Assembly (NCBI GenBank): GCA_018896985.1
Contig: JAHILQ010000243.1
Location: forward strand, 1-14,793
Length of the DNA: 14,793 bases
Direction of reading: 5' to 3'
Source: Nitrospinota bacterium
GTDB taxonomy: Bacteria > Nitrospirota > Thermodesulfovibrionia > Thermodesulfovibrionales > UBA1546
A model generated the notes under the pieces. That model worked only from the letters and a program-made list of their open reading frames with translations, had not been told where the DNA came from and did not search any database. Position numbers and translations under genes: made by a program. Shown piece after piece: positions 1-5,726 of this stretch; positions within the stretch are counted from its first letter, which is position 1, and each line of letters starts with the position of its first letter.

Positions 1-71
1 ATGACCATTAAGGCACTTATGGTTAGAATGAGCTTTCCGGTTAGGGAGTAGACAAATCTCTTTACTTCCAT
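1..71 (-). CDS. N-terminus of a probable membrane sensor protein (partial)
   Basis: Read on the minus strand from an ATG at 71-69, the frame stays open to the window edge and gives 23 residues beginning MEVKRFVYSLTGKLILTI. A short basic, polar head followed by SLTGKL and a hydrophobic stretch is typical of the first transmembrane helix of sensor histidine kinases, chemoreceptors and GGDEF-type sensors; that is family knowledge, and 23 residues cannot decide between them. It is supported by a good promoter about 27 nt upstream (98-125). The ribosome-binding site is weak (AAAGTAAG directly before the ATG). The gene diverges from the nuo operon, so it could be a regulator of it, but nothing in the sequence proves that. 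Confidence 0.5.
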   Translation of the reverse strand, partial: MEVKRFVYSLTGKLILTISALMV

Positions 72-97
72 CTTACTTTAAAATTAAAATGGCTTAC

Positions 98-125
98 ATT
101 ATATCATCGTTGTTTGATTATGCAA
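98..125 (-). promoter_or_regulatory. Sigma70-type promoter for the leftward sensor-like gene
   Basis: On the minus strand, TTGCAT (125-120) and a perfect TATAAT (103-98) are separated by 16 nt. The predicted transcription start is near 91, giving a leader of about 20 nt before the ATG at 71. The -35 box matches the consensus moderately and the -10 perfectly. Confidence 0.55.
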
Positions 126-137
126 GATAAACTTATC
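126..137. promoter_or_regulatory. Perfect 12-bp inverted repeat, candidate operator
   Basis: GATAA-AC-TTATC directly abuts the -35 box of the leftward promoter, on its upstream side. Perfect symmetry and position fit a binding site for a dimeric regulator, but a 5-bp half-site in AT-rich DNA also occurs by chance. A second palindrome, AATGTACATT (233-242), lies just upstream of the nuo -35 box and is equally unproven. Confidence 0.25.
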
Positions 138-248
138 ATCGAGAAGTCACGTAGTTATTTTTTTATTATATCTCATATAGTTTAAGGAATAATAGCGAGG
201 GGTTAAGACTATTAAAATCTTACAGATTTTTGAATGTACATTTTTTAC

Positions 249-277
249 TTGACAATAATTGATTTTTTGAGTATAAA
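249..277 (+). promoter_or_regulatory. Sigma70-type promoter of the nuo operon
   Basis: A perfect TTGACA -35 box (249-254), a 17-nt spacer and TATAAA (272-277) form a near-consensus promoter. Transcription should start around 284, only about 5 nt before the nuoA ATG at 289, so the mRNA would be nearly leaderless. No Shine-Dalgarno sequence precedes nuoA, which agrees with this. A small inverted repeat (AAAATCT-TAC-AGATTTT, 214-230) lies about 20 bp upstream of the -35 box. Confidence 0.75.
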
Positions 278-288
278 CATATACTCGT

Positions 289-660
289 ATGCCTGGAACA
301 TATTTACCATCAGAATATTTACCAGTTCTTATTTTCATTATTATTGCTACGGCTTTTGGCCTTGGCGCCTTACTTATCGGTACAATCTTCAGATTAAAGA
401 AACCTTATTTTGAAAAGCTTATGCCTTATGAATCAGGCATCACTCCAACGGGCGAGCCGCGCACCAGAGTTGCTATCAGGTTTTACATCATCGCAATGCT
501 TTTCGTCGTATTCGATGTTGAAGCAATCTTTATTTATCCATGGGCTATTGTCTTCGATGAAATTGGAATAATTGCTTTTATAGAGATGGTTCTCTTCATT
601 GGTATTCTTTTGGTCGGTTATATCTATGCCTGGAAAAAAGAGGCATTTCAGTGGGATTAA
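289..660 (+). CDS. nuoA: NADH-quinone oxidoreductase subunit A (complex I, ND3-like)
   Basis: This is a small inner-membrane subunit of complex I, homologous to ND3, at the interface between the membrane arm and the quinone module. The 123-residue protein has three predicted membrane helices (about 11-33, 61-83 and 91-114). It carries the family signature: the YESG loop (47-50), then TGEPRTRVAIRFY leading into FVVFDVEAIF, with the conserved acidic pair D76/E78 in helix 2. Length is normal. The start is fixed because a stop codon (274-276) lies just upstream in frame and the next Met would remove helix 1. There is no Shine-Dalgarno sequence and the promoter -10 box ends 11 nt upstream, so translation is probably leaderless or nearly so. 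It is the first gene of the operon, and nuoB follows after 31 nt. Confidence 0.97.
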   Translation: MPGTYLPSEYLPVLIFIIIATAFGLGALLIGTIFRLKKPYFEKLMPYESGITPTGEPRTRVAIRFYIIAMLFVVFDVEAIFIYPWAIVFDEIGIIAFIEMVLFIGILLVGYIYAWKKEAFQWD

Positions 661-691
661 TCAAGATTAATAAGATAGTTAGAGGTAAGAG

Positions 692-1213
692 ATGTTAATA
701 GACACATCAGCAACTGGGCTTGTTACGTTAGATGACGGGACTAAGATTTTACCCCCGAATTTGATCATCACCTCTCTGGATAAAATTGTTAATTGGGGAA
801 GGTTATCCTCAATCTGGCCTACAACCTTTGGACTCGCATGTTGCGCAATCGAAATGATGGCCGCAGGCGCATCACATTATGACTTTGACAGGTTCGGAAT
901 CATTTTCAGAGGTTCTCCGAGACAGGCAGACTGCTTGATCGTTGCCGGTACCGTTACAAAAAAGATGGCACCTGTTGTCAGAAGGGTATATGACCAGATT
1001 CCCGAACCGAGATATGTGGTTGCAATGGGAAGCTGTGCATGCACAGGTGGAGTGTTCAGGACATACAGTACAGTGCAGGGTTGCGATACCTTCCTGCCTG
1101 TAGATGTATATGTGCCGGGTTGCCCACCGAGACCTGAAACACTACTCGAAGGCATGATGTTGCTTCAGGAAAAGATCAGAAAAGAACATTTCAGGTGGAG
1201 TCCATGGCGGTAA
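692..1213 (+). CDS. nuoB: NADH-quinone oxidoreductase subunit B (PSST-like, holds cluster N2)
   Basis: This peripheral-arm subunit carries [4Fe-4S] cluster N2, the last cluster before quinone. The 173-residue protein shows all four N2 ligands: the tandem pair C50-C51 in FGLACCAIEMM, C115 in MGSCACTGG and C144 in VPGCPPRPE. Extra cysteines at 81, 117 and 131 are not known ligands. A Shine-Dalgarno AGAGG (681-685) lies 6 nt before the ATG. The last 10 nt overlap nuoC, which suggests translational coupling. The family assignment is secure from the motifs. This family also includes the small subunits of group 4 [NiFe] hydrogenases, but the neighbouring NuoD lacks hydrogenase metal ligands, so complex I is right. 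Confidence 0.97.
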   Translation: MLIDTSATGLVTLDDGTKILPPNLIITSLDKIVNWGRLSSIWPTTFGLACCAIEMMAAGASHYDFDRFGIIFRGSPRQADCLIVAGTVTKKMAPVVRRVYDQIPEPRYVVAMGSCACTGGVFRTYSTVQGCDTFLPVDVYVPGCPPRPETLLEGMMLLQEKIRKEHFRWSPWR

Positions 1214-1785
1214 CAGAAGTAAGAATTACGATACACCCCGCAGGACTGAACCCCAAAGATATAGCAGAGAAGATAAAGAAACGATTCCCTGATCAGGTAG
1301 TTGATGTTGCAGAGTTCAGTGGTCAGGTCTCTGTTATAGTTAAGAGGGATCAGATAATTCCAATTCTAAAATATCTCCATGATGACCCTATTTTAAGTCT
1401 CGACCATCTCCAGGATCTCACCGCTGTTGATTATCTCAATAAAAAAGAAGTCAGGTTCGAAGTCGTATATAACCTTTATTCAATAAGATACCGTCATCAT
1501 ATTCGTATCAGGGCACAGGTCACTGAAAACGATCCAAAGATAAATTCCTCGGTTCCCATTTGGGCCGGTGCAGACTGGCATGAAAGGGAATGTTTTGACA
1601 TGTTCGGTATTGTATTTACCGGCCACCCTGACCTCAGGAGGATTCTTATGCCGGAAGACTGGGAAGGCTACCCGTTAAGAAAGGATTATCCTCTGCAAGG
1701 TCCTGCACTCGAAAATGATTGGCCGGGGTTTACGGAAGTTCTCAAGAGATCAAAGGAACTAAAAGAGTTTGAGTGGGAAGGATAA
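1204..1785 (+). CDS. nuoC: NADH-quinone oxidoreductase subunit C (30 kDa-like)
   Basis: This structural subunit of the hydrophilic arm packs against NuoD and NuoB near the quinone pocket. The 193-residue protein carries the strongly conserved 30-kDa signature HERECFDMFGIVFTGHPDLR, followed by RILMPEDWEGYPLRKDYPL in its C-terminal third. I chose ATG 1204 because AGGTGGAG (1193-1200) sits just upstream; a GTG at 1195 in the same frame has no ribosome-binding site. It overlaps the end of nuoB by 10 nt and ends 1 nt before the nuoD ATG. It is separate from nuoD, unlike the NuoCD fusion of Escherichia coli. No cofactor is expected. Confidence 0.96.
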   Translation: MAVTEVRITIHPAGLNPKDIAEKIKKRFPDQVVDVAEFSGQVSVIVKRDQIIPILKYLHDDPILSLDHLQDLTAVDYLNKKEVRFEVVYNLYSIRYRHHIRIRAQVTENDPKINSSVPIWAGADWHERECFDMFGIVFTGHPDLRRILMPEDWEGYPLRKDYPLQGPALENDWPGFTEVLKRSKELKEFEWEG

Positions 1786-1786
1786 G

Positions 1787-3253
1787 ATGATTCAGAAAGA
1801 GGCAGAAAAGATATTCGAAACAAGAGAACTTAATGTAAACATGGGTCCGCAGCACCCTGCCACGCACGGAGTTCTGAGGCTTGTCCTTGATATAGACGGG
1901 GAAACAATTGTCAAGGTTACCCCTTATGTCGGATATCTCCACAGAGGAATTGAAAAGCTAGGTGAAAGTTTAAGTTATTTCCAGGCCCTCCCGCTGACTG
2001 ACAGAATGGATTATGTCTCTGCGATGTCAAATAATATCGGTTATTGTGTTGCAGTCGAAAAACTGTTTGGGATAGAGGTTCCCGAGAGGGCAAAGTTCAT
2101 AAGAACAATTGTCGGAGAAATGTCGAGGATTTCGAACCATCTCCTCTGGCTTGCAACCCATGCCCTTGATATTGGCGCAATGACCGTATTCCTCTACTGC
2201 TTCCGTGAAAGGGAGTGGATTCTTGATTTATTTGAGATGATATGCGGCGCAAGGCTCACCGTCACCTATCCAAGGGTGGGGGGCGTAAGAAACGATGTTC
2301 CACAGGAATTCCTCGAAAGTCTGTGGAAATTTACAGACGAATTCCCTTCAAGGATTCTGGAATATGAGACCCTGATTGACCAGAACAGGATATGGCTCCA
2401 GAGGACAGTAGGCATAGGCGTAATCTCAGCAGAAGAGGCAGTAAGCTGGGGGATGACAGGACCGACATTGAGGGGCTCCGGCGTCCCTTATGATATAAGA
2501 AAACATATGCCGTATGATGCATATGATAAGGTTGACTTTGAAGTTCCAATCGGAACAGCAGGCGATACTTACGACAGATACCGCTGCAGGATGCTGGAGA
2601 TGAGGCAGTCGAATAATATCATCAGGCAGTGTATCGGGAAATTGCCTCCAGGTCCTGTTATGGCTGAAGATCCTAAATTCACCCTTCCGCCAAAGGACAA
2701 GATGATGATGATTACCCATCCAACAAAAGAAGTGGCTTATTTTATAGAAGAAAAGGCATGCAAAGGATGTGGAATGTGCATGAGGGCATGCCCTGCAAAG
2801 GCTATCTCCGGAGAGAAGAAAAAACCACATAAAATAGACCAGGCGTTTTGCCTGCAGTGCGCCACCTGTTTTGCAGCCTGCAAATTCAAGTCAATGAAGA
2901 TAATACCTGGCGGCAAGGGACTCAGTGAGGAAAAGCTTGCAGAACTGGCTGCAGGTCCTATGCCAGAAGAAATCGCCAAGGCTGCAGAGCATCTTGTCAG
3001 GCAATTTGAATTTATCAAGAAAGGGCCGAAAGCACCTGAAGGAGAACTCTATGTCGCAACCGAAGTGCCGAAAGGAGAACTCGGGTTCTATTTTGTGAGC
3101 GATGGCTCCGGAAAACCTTTCAGGATGAGGCTAAGGGCTCCATCGTTTATACATGCTGGCTGTTTGCCGAGGCTCTGTGTTGGGCATCTTGTTGCTGACG
3201 TAATCGCAGCAATCGGCACGATTGATATCGTGCTTGGAGAGTGTGACAGATAA
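1787..3253 (+). CDS. nuoD: NADH-quinone oxidoreductase subunit D with an inserted 2x[4Fe-4S] ferredoxin domain
   Basis: The 49-kDa-type subunit forms the quinone-binding cavity with NuoB. The N-terminal 303 residues are ordinary NuoD: GPQHPATHG with H27 and LTDRMDYVS with Y76 (the family's quinone headgroup ligands), then YDRYRCRMLEMRQS. After LPPK (300-303) the normal sequence is interrupted by about 113 residues and resumes at EGELYV, continuing PKGELGFYFVSDG to the usual ending GECDR (488 residues in total; about 375 without the insert). The insert contains eight cysteines in two ferredoxin motifs (325/328/331/335 and 355/358/361/365), then a charged helical linker. ATG 1787 is preferred over TTG 1769, which lies inside nuoC, because GGAAGGA (1776-1782) is correctly spaced for it. 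The [NiFe]-hydrogenase ligands of related large subunits are absent. nuoH follows after 2 nt, where most operons have nuoE, nuoF and nuoG. Confidence 0.95.
   Translation: MIQKEAEKIFETRELNVNMGPQHPATHGVLRLVLDIDGETIVKVTPYVGYLHRGIEKLGESLSYFQALPLTDRMDYVSAMSNNIGYCVAVEKLFGIEVPERAKFIRTIVGEMSRISNHLLWLATHALDIGAMTVFLYCFREREWILDLFEMICGARLTVTYPRVGGVRNDVPQEFLESLWKFTDEFPSRILEYETLIDQNRIWLQRTVGIGVISAEEAVSWGMTGPTLRGSGVPYDIRKHMPYDAYDKVDFEVPIGTAGDTYDRYRCRMLEMRQSNNIIRQCIGKLPPGPVMAEDPKFTLPPKDKMMMITHPTKEVAYFIEEKACKGCGMCMRACPAKAISGEKKKPHKIDQAFCLQCATCFAACKFKSMKIIPGGKGLSEEKLAELAAGPMPEEIAKAAEHLVRQFEFIKKGPKAPEGELYVATEVPKGELGFYFVSDGSGKPFRMRLRAPSFIHAGCLPRLCVGHLVADVIAAIGTIDIVLGECDR
2690..3040 (+). other. Ferredoxin-domain insertion inside nuoD
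   Basis: This in-frame segment encodes NuoD residues of about 303-418. It opens with a short stretch (MMMITHPTKEVAYFIEEKA). Next comes CKGCGMCMRACP, the connecting ISGEKKKPHKID, then CLQCATCFAACKF, and last a roughly 50-residue linker rich in Glu, Lys and Ala. The order and spacing of cysteines support two [4Fe-4S] clusters. The connecting motif and the CKF after the last cysteine resemble the C-terminal ferredoxin domain of NuoF/HydB/HndC flavoproteins, from memory of that family rather than from a search. Reading frame and codon use run smoothly across both borders, with no sign of frameshift or decay. Confidence 0.9.
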
Positions 3254-3255
3254 GC

Positions 3256-4302
3256 ATGAATATTTCAAACATCATAACACCTGAACAGCTCGATGCCTTA
3301 ATTAAATTCGGGATTAACGTATTAATCATCATCATTAAGATTGCCGTTGTTCTCGGAATCGGATTACTGCATGTTGCTTATGCGACATATTTTGAGCGTA
3401 AGGTTATCGGACATATGCAGGTGAGGCTCGGACCTATGAGAGTGGGATGGCACGGTCTTCTTCAGCCTTTTGCGGACGGTATCAAATTGTTTTTCAAGGA
3501 AGACATTATCCCCGCGCAGGCCGATAAAGCCGTATTTTACATCGGTCCGATCATCTTTATGGCAGCGGCAATGGTGAATCTTTCTGTTATCCCCTTTGCT
3601 TCCAATTTTGTAATCGCAAATCTCAATATAGGACTCATTTTCATCTTTGCCATGGCAGGTATCGGCGTCTATGGTATATTCATTTCAGGGTGGGCATCGA
3701 ACTCAAAATATTCATTCATCGGGGGTCTCAGGTCATCTGCACAGGTTATCAGTTACGAGATTGCCATGTGTCTGAGCCTTGTGGGTGTCATGATCATGGC
3801 AGGTTCTCTGAACCTTACAGAAATCGTGAGAGCACAGGAAGAGTCTGTCTTCGGCATGTACGCAATACCCCAGTTTGTAGCTTTTGTTGTATTTACCATT
3901 GCAGCGGTAGCCGAGGTGAACAGGACTCCATTTGACATGCCTGAGGCAGAGAGCGAGCTTGTTGCCGGGTATTTTACCGAATACAGCGGATTCAGATTTG
4001 CACTATTCTTCCTCGGTGAGTACATAGCAATGTTAATTATGGCTTCATTGGCAACGGTCTGTTTCCTCGGTGGATGGACCTTGCCGTGGTATATCACAAA
4101 ATATGTACCATTTGTAAATTATGTTCCCGGTATCGTGTGGTTTCTTATGAAAGTCTATGCATTCATCTTCTTCTATTACTGGCTCAGGGCAACGGTACCA
4201 AGGTACAGGTATGACCAGCTTATGGCAATCGGCTGGAAGATACTCATTCCGGTTGCATTAGCGAATATAGTGGTAACAGGTTTAGTGAAAATCTTACTAT
4301 GA
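3256..4302 (+). CDS. nuoH: NADH-quinone oxidoreductase subunit H (ND1-like)
   Basis: This integral membrane subunit connects the quinone cavity to the proton-pumping arm. The 348-residue protein is strongly hydrophobic with about eight helices. Family signatures are ERKVIGHMQVRLGP near the N-terminus, LLQPFADGIKLFFKED, and AEVNRTPFDMPEAESELVAG (about 219-238), followed by YFTEYSG, which contains the conserved acidic residues lining the quinone tunnel and E-channel (E220, D227, E230, E232, E234, E242). Length is normal. It begins 2 nt after the nuoD stop and has no good Shine-Dalgarno of its own, so it probably relies on ribosomes finishing nuoD. Its direct contact with nuoD replaces the usual D-E-F-G-H order. 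Confidence 0.97.
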   Translation: MNISNIITPEQLDALIKFGINVLIIIIKIAVVLGIGLLHVAYATYFERKVIGHMQVRLGPMRVGWHGLLQPFADGIKLFFKEDIIPAQADKAVFYIGPIIFMAAAMVNLSVIPFASNFVIANLNIGLIFIFAMAGIGVYGIFISGWASNSKYSFIGGLRSSAQVISYEIAMCLSLVGVMIMAGSLNLTEIVRAQEESVFGMYAIPQFVAFVVFTIAAVAEVNRTPFDMPEAESELVAGYFTEYSGFRFALFFLGEYIAMLIMASLATVCFLGGWTLPWYITKYVPFVNYVPGIVWFLMKVYAFIFFYYWLRATVPRYRYDQLMAIGWKILIPVALANIVVTGLVKILL

Positions 4303-4320
4303 TAGTAAAGGGAGTATAGA

Positions 4321-4851
4321 GTGACTGTCAGGGAAATTGTAAAAAGGTTTACCTTTATAGAGATATTCCAGGGAATGTCTCTGACCTTGAGGAGACTGTT
4401 CTCACATGCAGTTACCATACAATATCCCAAAGAAAGACGGCATATAGCACCCGGGTTCAGGGGCCAGCATGCCCTTGCAAAGAATCAGGCAGGCCAGGCA
4501 AAATGTGTAGGCTGCGGACTGTGTGCTACAATCTGCCCGTCACAGTGCATTCATATTTCAAGGGCAAAGGGACAGGTGGACAAATACGAGATAGATATTT
4601 TGAGATGCATTTACTGCGGTTTCTGTGTGGAAGCATGTCCCTATGGTGCAATTGTTTTAACAGAGAACTATGAATATTCTGATTATAAGAAAGAAAACAT
4701 ATATATGAAAAAGGACAGGCTCTTATCGAATTGGGATAAATATATGCCAGGCAAAAAAGGAGAGGAGTATTTCAAGAAATTCTGGAGGCCGATGTCTGAT
4801 GATTTTGGAACGCCTACTGGACAGGCAGTCTGGAGAGGGAAAAAGCAATGA
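4321..4851 (+). CDS. nuoI: NADH-quinone oxidoreductase subunit I (TYKY-like, clusters N6a/N6b)
   Basis: This 176-residue subunit carries two [4Fe-4S] clusters that pass electrons to N2. Ligands are visible as CVGCGLCATICP (C62, C65, C68, C72) and CIYCGFCVEACP (C96, C99, C102, C106). The first 30 residues form the amphipathic helix that lies on the membrane. The start is GTG 4321, supported by AAAGGGAG ending 6 nt upstream; no better start lies nearby. The last 4 nt overlap nuoJ as ATGA. In canonical complex I the electrons reach NuoI from NuoG. No nuoG is present here, so NuoI or the extra domain of NuoD must face the electron donor. Confidence 0.97.
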   Translation: MTVREIVKRFTFIEIFQGMSLTLRRLFSHAVTIQYPKERRHIAPGFRGQHALAKNQAGQAKCVGCGLCATICPSQCIHISRAKGQVDKYEIDILRCIYCGFCVEACPYGAIVLTENYEYSDYKKENIYMKKDRLLSNWDKYMPGKKGEEYFKKFWRPMSDDFGTPTGQAVWRGKKQ

Positions 4852-5360
4852 TTCAACAGTTATTCTTTGCATACTTTGCATTTGCGATTGTAATATTTTC
4901 CTTACTTGTTGTAACAAGGAAAAACCCAGTTCACAGCGTTCTCTGGATGCTTTTGCTCTTTTTCCACATTGCAAGTTTATATTTATTCTTAAATGCTGAA
5001 TTTATGGCTGCCATACAGGTCATTGTCTATGCAGGTGGCATACTCGTCTTGTTCCTTTTTGTTGTAATGTTAATGAATATCAGGGAGGAATTATTGGTCA
5101 ATAAATTTATTGGTGCCTGGCCAACAGGTCTGACTTTTGCAGTTGGTCTTTTAGTAGTCATTATAATGTCGATAAAATCATTTATCGCCGCGCCTCCCGG
5201 TATTTATTCAATCGAACTGATTAAACAGGAAACTCATACAAAGGCTTTAGGAAAGCTTCTATATACGGAATTCCTTTATCCATTTGAAGTAACATCACTG
5301 ATACTTCTTGTTGCGATTATCGGTGCGATAGTCCTTGCAAAAAGGAGGCTGAAACCTTAA
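4848..5360 (+). CDS. nuoJ: NADH-quinone oxidoreductase subunit J (ND6-like)
   Basis: This membrane subunit of 170 residues has about five helices and lies between NuoH and the antiporter-like subunits. It shows the family hallmark AAIQVIVYAGGILVLFLFVV around residues 58-77, the helix whose rotation is linked to coupling in the family. Length is normal. It starts at the ATGA overlap with nuoI, with GAGAGGGA (4832-4839) as ribosome-binding site. Its stop TAA shares one base with the nuoK ATG (TAATG), so J and K are translationally coupled. Confidence 0.96.
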   Translation: MIQQLFFAYFAFAIVIFSLLVVTRKNPVHSVLWMLLLFFHIASLYLFLNAEFMAAIQVIVYAGGILVLFLFVVMLMNIREELLVNKFIGAWPTGLTFAVGLLVVIIMSIKSFIAAPPGIYSIELIKQETHTKALGKLLYTEFLYPFEVTSLILLVAIIGAIVLAKRRLKP

Positions 5361-5662
5361 TGGTCCCGTTAAGCTGGTATATGGTTCTCAGTATGGTAGT
5401 CTTTGCAATAGGGGTCTTTGGCTTCCTTTCGAGGAAGAATGTCATCATCATGTTTATATCTATTGAATTAATGCTGAATGCCGTGAATATCAACCTAATA
5501 TCCCTCAGCCACTACCTTCAGGACATGAGGGGACAGATACTCGCTTTCTTTGTTATTGCAGTAGCTGCTGCTGAGGCTGTTATCGGGCTTGCAATCATTA
5601 TAGCGTTATTCAGAAATAAGGCTACTGTGCATGTGGATGAAGTGAAAGAGATGCAGGGATGA
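5360..5662 (+). CDS. nuoK: NADH-quinone oxidoreductase subunit K (ND4L-like)
   Basis: This 100-residue subunit has three membrane helices and forms part of the proton path between the E-channel and the antiporter subunits. The two buried glutamates essential in the family are present at the usual positions, E36 (ISIELMLNAVN) and E72 (AAAEAVIGLAI). The start ATG overlaps the nuoJ stop, and AGGAGG lies at 5343-5348. After its stop the operon has its largest internal gap, 64 nt, before nuoL. Confidence 0.97.
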   Translation: MVPLSWYMVLSMVVFAIGVFGFLSRKNVIIMFISIELMLNAVNINLISLSHYLQDMRGQILAFFVIAVAAAEAVIGLAIIIALFRNKATVHVDEVKEMQG

Positions 5663-5673
5663 AATATAAATTT

Positions 5674-5701
5674 AAAATGCAAAATGCAAAATTAAAAATG
5701 T
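5674..5701. repeat. Four-unit AT-rich heptamer tandem repeat
   Basis: The nuoK-nuoL gap contains four consecutive 7-nt units: AAAATGC, AAAATGC, AAAATTA and AAAATGT. The first two are identical and the others differ at one or two bases. It lies entirely outside coding sequence. It may be a slipped-strand repeat or part of a dispersed intergenic repeat; one copy in one window cannot tell which. Confidence 0.6.
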
Positions 5702-5707
5702 ATGAAT

Positions 5708-5722
5708 TCTCACGGAGTGAGA
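5708..5722 (+). promoter_or_regulatory. Small hairpin enclosing the nuoL ribosome-binding site
   Basis: TCTCAC (5708-5713) pairs perfectly with GTGAGA (5717-5722) across a GGA loop. The nuoL Shine-Dalgarno GGAG (5714-5717) therefore sits in the loop and the first stem base pair. The hairpin ends 4 nt before the nuoL ATG. It could tune NuoL output, but a 6-bp stem is weak and no second structure is evident. Confidence 0.4.
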
Positions 5723-5726
5723 TGAT

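Noticed and set aside
87..99. A 13-bp sequence (AAATGGCTTACAT) repeated in inverse orientation at 11281-11293.
   Set aside because: In a 14.8-kb window a few 13-mer matches are expected by chance, and the flanks do not match.
1769..1786. TTG start for nuoD giving six more residues.
   Set aside because: It lies inside nuoC without its own ribosome-binding site. ATG 1787 has GGAAGGA at proper spacing.
2331..3018. Long minus-strand open frames opposite nuoD (2331-2549, 2426-2830, 2737-3018).
   Set aside because: They are antisense shadows of nuoD with no ribosome-binding sites or recognisable domains, and they include the mirror of the ferredoxin insert.
3162..3253. Extra cysteines near the NuoD C-terminus (C459, C464, C486) that might restore a [NiFe]-hydrogenase metal site.
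   Set aside because: Hydrogenases need CxxC motifs at both ends of the protein. The N-terminal motif is RGIEK without Cys, and C486 is offset from the hydrogenase positions, so a catalytic NiFe centre is not supported.
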